Source: Lewinellaceae bacterium (GTDB lineage: Bacteria; Bacteroidota; Bacteroidia; Chitinophagales; Saprospiraceae). From it: DNA of 64,000 nucleotides. The stretch is taken from the NCBI GenBank assembly GCA_020636105.1, contig JACJYL010000002.1, positions 1,116,001-1,180,000 of the forward strand, written 5' to 3'. The notes below the pieces were generated by a model that saw only the letters and a list, made by a program, of their open reading frames with translations, searched no databases and was not told where the DNA came from. Shown here piece after piece: positions 1 through 8,888 of the stretch. Within the stretch, counting starts at the first letter, position 1; each line of letters begins with the position of its first letter. The translations under genes and the position numbers were made by a program.

Positions 1-1042
1 TAAAAAGATAATGGCCATACAACTCGGGAAAAGCTTCTCCCCTGTAAACGAAACCGCCCGTGACTGAGCAGCCGGTGGTAAAATCATTGCTGTACACATG
101 AATAGGCATAGTGATTTGGCTGACATCCGGACATTGATCAGGATTGTTGTTATAAGGAACCAAGCCTTCGTAACAACGCCACCCGTAATTTTGTCCCCCC
201 GGACTACCGGCCGGCTGAAAATCGATTTCTTCCCAATTATTTTGCCCTACATCGGCGATCCACATATCCCCCGTAACTCTGTCAAAGGTGAAACGCCAGG
301 GGTTTCTAACGCCCAAGGCCCATATTTCGTCCAGGGTAGAATCCTCAAAAGCAAAGGGATTGGTGTCCGGGATGCTGTAAGGATTGCCGCTGTTTATATC
401 TATTCGCAAAATTTTCCCTAAAAAGGTCAGCCTGTTTTGTCCATTGCCATTCGGGTCTCCACCCGAACCTCCATCCCCTAGGCCGATATACAAGTAACCG
501 TCGGGGCCGAATTTTAACGACCCTCCGTTGTGATTGGAAAAAGGCTGGGTGGCTTCCAGGAGGATGAATTCACTGTTGGGATCGGCAATATTAGGATTGG
601 ATCCATCTACCGAAAACCTTGAGACGCGTGTATTGCCATTGTTTTGGGTGTAATACACATAAAAATATCCGTTCGCTGCATAATTGGGATGAAAAGCCAA
701 ACCGAGTAATCCCTGCTCATTACCATTAGATCCCACCGCCGGATCTATATCGAGAAAAGGAGTGGCCAGCACCTGCTGATCTCCGTCAATGATTTTGATC
801 ACGCCATCCTGCTCTACAATAAATAGCCGTTCATCTCCCGCATTGACAATATCTACCGGAGAATCAAACCCGGTGGCAATGGTTTCAATGGAGATTTCAG
901 GTTGGCCCCAAAGCGGACTAAAATGACTTCCCCCTAACCAAAACAGGAACACATAAAAATAAATAAGTGGCTGATTTGAATAAAAGAAACATCCGGAAAG
1001 CAGCTTTTCGCTTCCCTTATTTTGAAGTAGACAGAGGTTCAT
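1..1042 (-). CDS. PQQ-dependent sugar dehydrogenase-like protein (3' end cut by window)
   Basis: Reading from the ATG at 1042 towards position 1 gives an open frame that leaves the window, about 347 codons seen. A hydrophobic N-terminal stretch (about residues 20-37) suggests export. The body is a six-bladed beta-propeller of the soluble glucose/sorbosone dehydrogenase (GSDH) family: NHNGGSLKFGPDGYLYIGLG, the following GDGGSGGDP, GKILRIDI, WALGVRNPWRFTFD and DVGQNNWEEID are visible. Family members oxidise aldose sugars in the periplasm using PQQ and calcium. Whether this one binds PQQ cannot be decided without its C-terminus. Many Bacteroidota proteins of this fold are multi-domain surface proteins, so a T9SS tail may lie outside the window. 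The gene upstream on the same strand is the DUF547 lipoprotein, separated by 247 bp. Confidence 0.85.
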   Translation of the reverse strand, partial: MNLCLLQNKGSEKLLSGCFFYSNQPLIYFYVFLFWLGGSHFSPLWGQPEISIETIATGFDSPVDIVNAGDERLFIVEQDGVIKIIDGDQQVLATPFLDIDPAVGSNGNEQGLLGLAFHPNYAANGYFYVYYTQNNGNTRVSRFSVDGSNPNIADPNSEFILLEATQPFSNHNGGSLKFGPDGYLYIGLGDGGSGGDPNGNGQNRLTFLGKILRIDINSGNPYSIPDTNPFAFEDSTLDEIWALGVRNPWRFTFDRVTGDMWIADVGQNNWEEIDFQPAGSPGGQNYGWRCYEGLVPYNNNPDQCPDVSQITMPIHVYSNDFTTGCSVTGGFVYRGEAFPELYGHYLF

Positions 1043-1130
1043 CTCAAAGTTTTTATTAAAAAAATAAAGTTAATTTAATTTTCAAGAAAGCCTCAACCTG
1101 CAACCCTGTTTTTGCAATTTAGGAGACAGA

Positions 1131-1224
1131 ATGATGCTGTGATGATACGATGATACGATGATACGATGCTATGATGATACGATGATACGATGATACGATG
1201 CTATGATGATACGATGCTATGGTG
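1131..1224. repeat. short tandem repeat, GATGATAC/GATGCTAT units
   Basis: Blocks of GATGATAC and GATACGAT run in tandem and are interrupted by GATGCTAT; a roughly 32-bp higher-order unit occurs twice and then partially. It lies between the stop of the DUF547 gene and the start of the sugar dehydrogenase gene. A related AGCATCGCAGCATC / GCAGCATTGCAGCATT stretch follows to about 1285. No reading frame uses it. Confidence 0.85.
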
Positions 1225-1289
1225 CAAGACTGTTCAAAACATTTTAGCATCGCAGCATCAAAAAATCGCAGCATTGCAGCATTTTGGCA

Positions 1290-2324
1290 TCACTCATTCA
1301 ACGCCCAGTCATATTCCAGGTAGGTTACCTTTGCATTGGCATTGATTTTCAATTTGGAATATTTATTCAGATAACTGACTATATCTCCAAAATCGCCGGC
1401 GTACCATTCAAATATTTTTGAGAGCTGAATCTTTTTTTCGGCGATGACATTGAATTGTGGATTGTTGACGAACTTAACGGCCTGGGCTTCAAAATTTTGT
1501 TCCAGGTTATCCGCTGTCCAGGCGCGATTGAGCAAAGGAGGACAGGATTTTGCGGCACAGTTTACTGCAAAATGGATGCGCGAATCTCCAAATTGGGGTC
1601 TCAGGATCTCGTTTTCAATTTGATTCAACGAGTAGGTTTTGTCTCCGAGTTTTATCCATTTTTTATCCCAGGGTTTGCCTCCTTCTATTTTTGTAATACT
1701 CGAAACCGGGTAATGGTCGACGATTAACTTGATGGTAAAAGCATTGTAAGCATTGATCCAGTAGGCCATTTTTTCATTGCGGGTCCAGGAACTTTGCACA
1801 GGGTTGGCAGCCAGGAGATCCAGGTAGGATTGCAGTTTGGCATTATCGGCTTTTAATCCTGAATAATTGACTTTGCCGGTTGCCGTCACATATTTCTGGA
1901 GCAATTCATTCCACGCGTCGTGAGATAGTTTTTTTACTTCTGCGACCGGGAGCTTTTCTATTTCTGAGGGTGTTGTTCCTGTTGTCAATTCGGGATCTTC
2001 AGCCGGTTTGGGTTGATCCGGGACTTCGATAATCGTGGCTTCAGGCTCCTTATTCGTTTTATCCTTTTGGGGCAACTCCTTTGCTTCTTTTTTTTCGGGG
2101 GAGACTTGGGGAGATGGTATTTTTATGACAACCTGATCAGGACTGTTTTTTTGCTGGATTTCAGGCTCCTGTTTATCCACGGGAATCACTGCAATGGATG
2201 CCGTATCATTGTGCTGCGACACTTCCCCATTATCAGCATCGGATGTTACCGGGGAGGGATTTGCCTGACTGCAAGACATAAAAAGGAGCATAAAAAAGAA
2301 AAGTGACAATTGTTTTGGAAACAT
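1290..2324 (-). CDS. DUF547 domain lipoprotein
   Basis: The preferred start is the ATG at 2324, because it gives a clean lipoprotein signal: a hydrophobic core ending in LLFMSC, with the Cys as lipid acceptor. An in-frame extension to 2414 would bury this signal. A low-complexity, Pro/Glu/Lys-rich linker of about 110 residues follows. The C-terminal two thirds match DUF547: AWNELLQKYV near its start, then the central MAYWINAYNAFTIKLIVDHY and the downstream HFAVNCAAKSCPPL. DUF547 proteins are widespread and their reaction is unknown; the conserved Cys/His residues suggest a hydrolase-like or thiol-dependent activity, but this is unproven. Likely anchored on the periplasmic face of a membrane. 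Confidence 0.85.
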   Translation of the reverse strand: MFPKQLSLFFFMLLFMSCSQANPSPVTSDADNGEVSQHNDTASIAVIPVDKQEPEIQQKNSPDQVVIKIPSPQVSPEKKEAKELPQKDKTNKEPEATIIEVPDQPKPAEDPELTTGTTPSEIEKLPVAEVKKLSHDAWNELLQKYVTATGKVNYSGLKADNAKLQSYLDLLAANPVQSSWTRNEKMAYWINAYNAFTIKLIVDHYPVSSITKIEGGKPWDKKWIKLGDKTYSLNQIENEILRPQFGDSRIHFAVNCAAKSCPPLLNRAWTADNLEQNFEAQAVKFVNNPQFNVIAEKKIQLSKIFEWYAGDFGDIVSYLNKYSKLKINANAKVTYLEYDWALNE

Positions 2325-2668
2325 TTTTAGCGTTTTAATAATGGTGATAAAAAGTGAATGGGCAAAAACAATCCCGATTTTTGTCCGTAACTTCCGGATT
2401 CTACTTCTTAACAAATGAGGATACCTGAAAATTGTTCACAAAAATAATTAAAGTTGTTTGGCTGCGGACAATTAACTTTAAGGATCAGAGGTTAAATGTT
2501 GCTTTTGACAAAAAATACGTTAGGAAAATAAATTATGTTATCTTTTAAATTATGAAACAATAATTTTTATTTTAAATTTACCAAACAAGCAAGTGATCCA
2601 ATAGCATTACCAAGTGGTCATTTCGAAAAATTGATACTCAACTTTTAAAAAATTATCATTATTCAAAA
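2325..2668. other. divergent intergenic region
   Basis: This A+T-rich gap of 344 bp lies between the divergent DUF547 and CHAT genes and must hold both promoters. No convincing TTTG-N19-TAnnTTTG promoter was found. An 8-bp inverted repeat, TTAAAGTT (2448-2455) and AACTTTAA (2474-2481), is the only obvious symmetric element and could be an operator. Confidence 0.5.
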
Positions 2669-4414
2669 ATGAACTCCCCTGTAATATTTCTGGCTTTTTC
2701 CAATGACAACGACGACCATCTTGCTTTGCTGGATGATGAGCGCCGGGCCATAAGCGATCACCTGATCCCTTTGGAAAGCCAGCAGTATGTACAGTTGCAT
2801 ACCGAGCCCTCCGCACGGATCAAGGATCTGAGTAAATATATTACGATTTTTAAAGACAGGATAGTCATTTTTCACTATGCCGGTCATGCCGGAATCAAGA
2901 GTGTTTTTTTAGAAGAGGGAGCAGCTGATTCCGACGGGCTGGCAAACCTGCTGGCGCTACAGCCGGGGTTGAAATTGGTTTTCCTGAACGGATGTTCTAC
3001 CAAAGCGCAAGTCGAAAAACTGATCAGTCTGGGGATTCCGGCCGTAATTGCAACCAGCGTTCCCGTGGCCGATCCTGCTGCCAAAGACTTTGCAGATACC
3101 TTTTATAAGGCACTGGCCACAGATCATACGATTGAAGAAGCCTTCAAATTATCTGCGTCTTCCTACCAGATGCAATCGGGCACTGAACCAAAAATCCATC
3201 GCGGCCTGGATATCGATTTTGAGGACAGTGCTGATATCCTGCCCTGGGGGCTTTATGTAAAAAAAGACAAAGAGGACATCCTGCAATGGAAACTTCCCCG
3301 GGAGAGTGCTGCCTCTTTTATCATTCGGGATGCCAAATTCAAATACCAGTCCGGGGACAGCCTCAATAAAAAACTCGTGGAGACCATTGCCAATGCGATT
3401 GTGCCCTATGCGGAAACTGTACGCGATTTGATCGAAGAGGCCAAAAGAAAACGACGGGAAACCAAAATGAGGGATCTCCGGGTGGCCGTCATCGATGCCT
3501 TTCCCACTCCCGTGGGAACCCACCTTCGCAAATTATTGCAATCCGAAGACGTGAGCACCGACCGGTTGACCAAGATTGTCAATGTTTATTCCATTGCTGC
3601 CCAGTTTCTTGCTTATATCATGCTCGCCCAACTGTGGGATGAAAAACACCAGAACAAACAAATGCTGATCGATGACCTGCATCGCGATCAACTCAAACTT
3701 TTTCTTTCCCTCAATCCGGATGAGGTGAAGAATTACAACTATATCGAACTTATCCGGACGCTCGGAGACATCTTCGAAGCCAATAACGTCAAACCTTTTG
3801 TGGCCGAATTCGATGACCTGCGGAAAGAGTTTTACGCCGACAGTGATTTTAGAAAGGCCTGTGCCTTCCTGGAAGAACTGAAGGAAGTACTCAAGGGAAA
3901 GGTTTCCAGCGATGAAGTGGAAAGTTTTTGCGTCCAGGCAGAGAACCATTTATGTGAAGTTTTTAAACACATTGGATTCTCTACCAAATACACCCTCATG
4001 ACCATCAAGAGGATCGATCTGATCAAAGAAAGGCACAAGGATCCTGAATATTTACACAACCTCGTTATACTTGACAAGCTGACTGCTGCGTTTGGAGAGT
4101 TAGATGATGTCCTTTATTCAACTTCCTTTACTGAAAACGAATCGGTCATTTTACTTTATGATGAAGATGATGTGAAACCGAATCTCAACTTGTCTCCCTT
4201 CCTGATTGATGAAAATGCGCTCAGTGGCCAGAAAAACTCTAAATTGTTTTTCTACAACCACCAGCAAAATGCTGAGGTATGTTACCTGTTGACCGACAAT
4301 CTTAAAGATACTATTGCGATCAATAAAGATAAATACAGCCATGTGAAAGACATGTTCGACCGGTTTTACCGGGAAGTCGTGGAAGGAGATTCCTCGGTGG
4401 CTGATATTGTGTAG
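2669..4414 (+). CDS. CHAT-domain (caspase-like) cysteine protease
   Basis: This protein of 581 residues has an N-terminal CHAT fold. VIFHYAGHAG supplies the catalytic His (about residue 73) and LVFLNGCST the catalytic Cys (about residue 109), followed by GIPAVIATSVPVAD, a typical strand-helix after the Cys. The domain ends near residue 210 at LPWGLYVKK. The remaining 370 residues are mostly helical, resemble nothing I recognise, and could be a regulatory or partner-binding region. CHAT proteases are related to separase and caspases and act in bacteria as effectors in programmed death and phage defence (for example gasdermin-activating and Craspase-type systems). No signal peptide is seen, so it is probably cytoplasmic. 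It is first in a same-strand run with an nSTAND NTPase (116 bp downstream) and a WD40 membrane protein, which suggests the NTPase controls the protease. Confidence 0.85.
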   Translation: MNSPVIFLAFSNDNDDHLALLDDERRAISDHLIPLESQQYVQLHTEPSARIKDLSKYITIFKDRIVIFHYAGHAGIKSVFLEEGAADSDGLANLLALQPGLKLVFLNGCSTKAQVEKLISLGIPAVIATSVPVADPAAKDFADTFYKALATDHTIEEAFKLSASSYQMQSGTEPKIHRGLDIDFEDSADILPWGLYVKKDKEDILQWKLPRESAASFIIRDAKFKYQSGDSLNKKLVETIANAIVPYAETVRDLIEEAKRKRRETKMRDLRVAVIDAFPTPVGTHLRKLLQSEDVSTDRLTKIVNVYSIAAQFLAYIMLAQLWDEKHQNKQMLIDDLHRDQLKLFLSLNPDEVKNYNYIELIRTLGDIFEANNVKPFVAEFDDLRKEFYADSDFRKACAFLEELKEVLKGKVSSDEVESFCVQAENHLCEVFKHIGFSTKYTLMTIKRIDLIKERHKDPEYLHNLVILDKLTAAFGELDDVLYSTSFTENESVILLYDEDDVKPNLNLSPFLIDENALSGQKNSKLFFYNHQQNAEVCYLLTDNLKDTIAINKDKYSHVKDMFDRFYREVVEGDSSVADIV

Positions 4415-4530
4415 GGAAATCTGGTTGCCGGTTGGAATTCTGAATAGCATAAATATAATTAACCCCTAAAAGCCCCACGGAGAACTGTAAAGAGAAGACT
4501 GAGAACATACTGTTGCTAAACTGAAAAAAC

Positions 4531-6402
4531 ATGCAAAAATCGTCACCATTCAAATTTCTGGATGCTTATGAAAAAGAAGATCAGGATATCTTCTTTGGCA
4601 GAGATACGGAGGTAGAGGTTTTGTACCAGATGACTTACCAGTCTAATCTGTTGCTGGTGTATGGCATGTCAGGAACAGGAAAGACCAGTATCATCCGGTG
4701 CGGATTGGCCAATCGTTTTGAGAAAAGTGACTGGTTTGACATCTACGTCAGGCGACAGGAAAACATCAACGATTCACTGGTTCGCGAATTAAACGCACGG
4801 GACTCCTTAAATTCTTTTGAAGACGGAAATACCGTCCCCCAAATGGTGCATTCGCTTTACCTGGATCACCTGCGTCCCGTTTACCTCATTTTCGATCAGT
4901 TTGAAGAGTTATTTATCCTCGGTACGGAAGAAGAACAGCAGCAGTTGATCATCACCATCAAAGCCATACTCGACACTCAGGATCTTCCCTGTAAAATAAT
5001 CATCGTCATGCGGGAGGAATATCTCGCGCATATGTCCAATTTTGAGAAGGTGGTCCCCACTCTTTTTGACAAAAGGCTGAGAATTGAACCCATGACCCGC
5101 GCCCTGGCTAAAGAAGTGATCCTGCGTACTGCCCGCAATGAAAAATTCAATATAGAACTCTGCTACGATGAAATTGCCGATGACATTATCGACAAAGTAA
5201 CTGAAGGGAAAGGGCGTGTACCCTTAACCTACCTGCAAGTTTTCCTGGATAAGATGTATCGTGAAGCTTATGAAAAAGATCCGAATCAGATTGTTTTTGA
5301 CAATGAACTCGTTGAAGAAATCGGGGAGATCGACGATGTGCTGGAAAGCTTCCTCGATGAGCAACTGAAGATATTTTCCAGGGAAGTAGACGGCTGGGAC
5401 GAAGCCCTGCGCTTTCTGAAAGTTTTCGTCTCGGACAAAGGCACCAAAATTCCGGTACATCGGTCTGCGCTACCTGACCTGCTGCCCAATTTCAGCCTGA
5501 TAAGGATCAATATCCATCTGAATTTCTTTGTCAACCGCCGAATATTGAGGCCACTCGATGATGATCAGTACGAAATGGCCCACGACAGCCTGGCCAGCAA
5601 AATTTTCAGGTCCAGGACAAAGGGCATCCCGATGCCTGCTGAACTGAACATCAACGAATCCCATGAGACTCCTTTCCTCGGCTTTGAACCCTATACCGAA
5701 AATTTTGCCGATATTTTCTACGGCAGGGACGAAGAACTTGAAGACCTGTTTTATAAAATCGTAAACGACATTGATATACGCACCACCCTGGTGATTGGTC
5801 CGATGGGAGTGGGAAAAACTTCCCTGATCCGTGCAGGATTGCTGCCACGGTTGAGAATATTATTCAACACACAATACATTCGATGCAACCGCGCTTTTAT
5901 CGACAGCCCGGAAGTCCAGCAAATCCTGTCCACCGAACCCGTAGCAGGATCAGAACCATTGCTACTGAAACTGGCCTTTAAGTGGGAAAAAAAATTACCC
6001 GATCCGGGGGAAAGAAAAATCATCGTTTTTGACCAATTCGAAGAATTTTTCATTTGGATCAAACAACAAAAGGAACTGACTTATTTATTTTTACATTTTG
6101 GCCATCTTTTGGAATCCAGGCTTAATATCGACCTGGTACTGGTGGTAAGAGATGAATTCTTTTCGCAGCTCCAGGACCTGGAAGCCTTCGTGCCCGCCTT
6201 GCTGGAAGAACAGGTCCGGGTGAAACACATGAGTTTCAGAAAAGCTAAAGAAGTGGTGAAGAGTATGATGGAAAAAGCAGCCATGCAGGTAGAGGATGAA
6301 GGGATCATCGATAAAATAGTGGGCAACATACTCGAAGACAACGGCAAAGTTAACCTGACATACCTTCAATTGTATTTGGAACGTTTGTATAGGGAGGTGT
6401 GA
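4531..6402 (+). CDS. tandem nSTAND-type NTPase (two P-loop modules)
   Basis: Two homologous STAND/AAA NTPase modules sit in one chain of 623 residues. Module 1 starts PFKFLDAYEKEDQDIFFGRD, with Walker A GMSGTGKTS (about residues 45-53) and Walker B YLIFDQFEELF. Module 2 starts PFLGFEPYTENFADIFYGRD, with Walker A GPMGVGKTS (about residues 424-432) and Walker B IIVFDQFEEFF. Each is followed by an arginine-bearing sensor-like region and an LTYLQ..L..LYRE helix. This is the nSTAND1 pattern normally joined to an effector domain and a WD40/TPR sensor; here the protein ends right after the second NTPase. Role (inferred): ATP-dependent switch between the CHAT effector upstream and the WD40 protein downstream. 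Both P-loops look intact. Confidence 0.88.
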   Translation: MQKSSPFKFLDAYEKEDQDIFFGRDTEVEVLYQMTYQSNLLLVYGMSGTGKTSIIRCGLANRFEKSDWFDIYVRRQENINDSLVRELNARDSLNSFEDGNTVPQMVHSLYLDHLRPVYLIFDQFEELFILGTEEEQQQLIITIKAILDTQDLPCKIIIVMREEYLAHMSNFEKVVPTLFDKRLRIEPMTRALAKEVILRTARNEKFNIELCYDEIADDIIDKVTEGKGRVPLTYLQVFLDKMYREAYEKDPNQIVFDNELVEEIGEIDDVLESFLDEQLKIFSREVDGWDEALRFLKVFVSDKGTKIPVHRSALPDLLPNFSLIRINIHLNFFVNRRILRPLDDDQYEMAHDSLASKIFRSRTKGIPMPAELNINESHETPFLGFEPYTENFADIFYGRDEELEDLFYKIVNDIDIRTTLVIGPMGVGKTSLIRAGLLPRLRILFNTQYIRCNRAFIDSPEVQQILSTEPVAGSEPLLLKLAFKWEKKLPDPGERKIIVFDQFEEFFIWIKQQKELTYLFLHFGHLLESRLNIDLVLVVRDEFFSQLQDLEAFVPALLEEQVRVKHMSFRKAKEVVKSMMEKAAMQVEDEGIIDKIVGNILEDNGKVNLTYLQLYLERLYREV

Positions 6403-6476
6403 TGGTATTATGCAGCATTTTCAGGGTGCTACAAGGGTGTAATCATTTTATATAGATAATTCGTAATTAATAAACC

Positions 6477-8888
6477 GTGAAAAAAATAGACCTCAATTTA
6501 TTGCAAAGTATCGGTAAGCCGCGGGCGATTATCGATGGTATGCTGGACAGGCAGATCCAGGCTTTGGAAGCAAAGTTGGGAAGTCGGGCCGGTGGTACCG
6601 GCAATAAATTGTTGTCTTTACTGGTCAAAAACGGATTCCGGGTTCAGCTATCCAAAGCTGAAATCATGGACCGGATGGGCAAGATGTCCAATTTGTCGGA
6701 CATCCAGATAGACGCCCTGCTCAACGACATGCTCGAATCAGGATTACTCCGCCAAACCCTCACAGAACAATTTGAACTGGCCAACAATTTCATTGCCCGA
6801 AAGGCCCATGAAAAGGTAGAAGCGGAAAACAGGGTACTGAGCACCATCAAAACGACTATCCAGGACCGGATGAGCCGCAATCAGCTGCTCGACCAAACTT
6901 ACCTGAATTATATTACCCCTTCTTTAGACCAGCTTAACCTCAAAACAGAGGAAAGGAAATTTGTCCGGGCATCGGAAGCTGCCGTTCGCCGGAATCGTAG
7001 GTTGATCAATACTGTCTTAACTGTCTTGTTTTTATTGATGGCTATTTTTGCCATTGGTGCGTTTTATAATTACAAACGGGCCACCTTGAACCTCAAAGAA
7101 GTAAATGAAACAAACAGCAAACTCGAGGCCGAAAAAAAGAAAACGCAGGAAGCCATCGCCATGGAAATCATTGCCCGGGAAACCGCCGATTCTCTCCGGA
7201 TCGAAGCCGATTCTGCCCGGGCCGATGCAGAAAGAAAAACGATCATTGCCCTTCAGGCCAGGGATACCGCCGACCAATTGCGGTACAAAGCCATTGCTGA
7301 CCGCGATAGCATCAATTCACTAAGGAAAGAAGCCCTTTCTCTTGTAGATCAGCTTGACCGGTTGAGAAAAAAAGCGGAACTCAAAGCAGATGAAGAAATT
7401 GAATTGCGGAAAATTGCCGAAGACAACAAAAATATTGCCGACTCTATCAGGTTAAAGGAAGAGCAACTCAACCGTGTCATTACTTCCCGTATCGCCGCCA
7501 ACAGGAGCCTTCAGATCGAAGACCCGCATATGCGTTCCCTGATTGCCCTGGAAGCTTATAAGATCAATAAAAACAATGCTGAGGTCGGGGACATTCACCA
7601 CCCCAGCATCGTCAAAGCCCTGTATGCGGCCGTGGAAGCCGGTGAGGAAGATTTCTTCAGGATCAAAGAGATCCTCGGAACCGTAAAAGACATCGTTGTG
7701 TCGCCCGATGGTAAAGCCTTTTATACGGCAGGCAGCGACGGTAAAGTCAGGAAATGGACTGTGACCGATTGGAGGTATCTTGGAAAACCAAAGGTCTCTA
7801 TCAAAGAAATGAGCGCCCAGGCAGGAGGCGTTGTCAACACCATCTCCCTGAGTCCCGATGGCAGCAGACTTCTGGTGGGCGGCGAATCCGGTAATTTCCA
7901 GGTACTGAATACTTCTAATGGCAATTTACTTTCTACTTACAAGTTGCCGCATTCCGGGGAAAAAATATACCAGTGTGCCTTCGACGACGAAGGCAACTTT
8001 TGCGGACTGGGGCGCGACCATGCCTATTTCTGGTTTGAAGGCATCCTCGGTGATGTGACCCAAAAATATTTCAACTATAAAAGAGGAGACAATCGAAGCC
8101 CGCTCATCAGCCTGGACAAAGTCCCTTCCAAAATTGGCATGATCCGGAAAAAGAAAGATGGTTTTATCGCTTACAGCATTACCACCGCTTTCAGGGATTA
8201 TTCGTACTGGATTTATTCCCAAAAACTGGATGGCCTGTCAAAAGGCCCGGAAGAATATTTATTGGAAAGGAATTTACCCGAAAACATTTACGGAAATCTG
8301 ACGACAGTGGCATTTCACCAAGTGGATGAGGCCAATGGTTACCTGGTTTATGGTTTTAGCAGTGGCCGGATTATGATTTTGACTATCAATGAATTGAATG
8401 TATCTAATGATCCTTTTTTCTTTGATGAAAACAATCTTCTCAAGGCTCATCAGGCTTCCATCTCGGCGATTACCTTTAGTGATAACGGAAAGTATCTGGC
8501 GGTGGCCAGTTATGATGGCAGTGTCAGTATTTGGGATATGAGCAAATACCAGGAGGCTTCCTACCAACCCATGCTCTTTGACGGTATGTCCTCCTGGGCC
8601 ACAACCGTAGCCTTTGCCCAAAATGATAAAACGCTGATAACAGGTTGCCGGGACGGCAGTTTATATTTTTGGAACACCAACCCGGAAGATTACGCCAACT
8701 ATCTATGCCGCCACCTGGATGCTAACCAGGAGAAGTTTTTCGCGCAGCAAAGAGAGATCAACGATGTCCAGAATAAGTCGGGTGTGCTGGGTATCAGGCA
8801 CAACGAACTGGAAAAAGACGATTATATAAAATATTTCGGGGCCATGGAAGATCCCACTCAACGAAAAGTAAAGGTTTGCGAACAATGA
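6477..8888 (+). CDS. winged-helix-like / TM / coiled-coil / WD40 protein
   Basis: Start is GTG at 6477; no ATG lies nearby in frame. The order of parts in 803 residues is: a helical, winged-helix-like region (about 30-170, with LLSLLVKNGF and ALLNDMLESGLLRQ); one transmembrane helix (about 180-197, TVLTVLFLLMAIFAIGAF); a long alternating Ala/Glu/Arg/Lys coiled coil (about 205-340); then WD40-like beta-propeller blades from about 390 to 770 (VVSPDGKAFYTAGSDGKVRKW, ITFSDNGKYLAVASYDGSVS and TLITGCRDGSLYFW). In single-chain nSTAND1-WD40 proteins this C-terminal half follows the NTPase directly; here it is a separate gene 74 bp downstream of the tandem NTPase. It probably acts as the membrane-anchored sensor. 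It overlaps the next gene by 4 bp (ATGA). Confidence 0.85.
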   Translation: MKKIDLNLLQSIGKPRAIIDGMLDRQIQALEAKLGSRAGGTGNKLLSLLVKNGFRVQLSKAEIMDRMGKMSNLSDIQIDALLNDMLESGLLRQTLTEQFELANNFIARKAHEKVEAENRVLSTIKTTIQDRMSRNQLLDQTYLNYITPSLDQLNLKTEERKFVRASEAAVRRNRRLINTVLTVLFLLMAIFAIGAFYNYKRATLNLKEVNETNSKLEAEKKKTQEAIAMEIIARETADSLRIEADSARADAERKTIIALQARDTADQLRYKAIADRDSINSLRKEALSLVDQLDRLRKKAELKADEEIELRKIAEDNKNIADSIRLKEEQLNRVITSRIAANRSLQIEDPHMRSLIALEAYKINKNNAEVGDIHHPSIVKALYAAVEAGEEDFFRIKEILGTVKDIVVSPDGKAFYTAGSDGKVRKWTVTDWRYLGKPKVSIKEMSAQAGGVVNTISLSPDGSRLLVGGESGNFQVLNTSNGNLLSTYKLPHSGEKIYQCAFDDEGNFCGLGRDHAYFWFEGILGDVTQKYFNYKRGDNRSPLISLDKVPSKIGMIRKKKDGFIAYSITTAFRDYSYWIYSQKLDGLSKGPEEYLLERNLPENIYGNLTTVAFHQVDEANGYLVYGFSSGRIMILTINELNVSNDPFFFDENNLLKAHQASISAITFSDNGKYLAVASYDGSVSIWDMSKYQEASYQPMLFDGMSSWATTVAFAQNDKTLITGCRDGSLYFWNTNPEDYANYLCRHLDANQEKFFAQQREINDVQNKSGVLGIRHNELEKDDYIKYFGAMEDPTQRKVKVCEQ

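Noticed and set aside
1131..1224. Short repeats as a CRISPR array
   Set aside because: Units of 8 bp without spacers do not form a CRISPR array; this is a simple tandem repeat.
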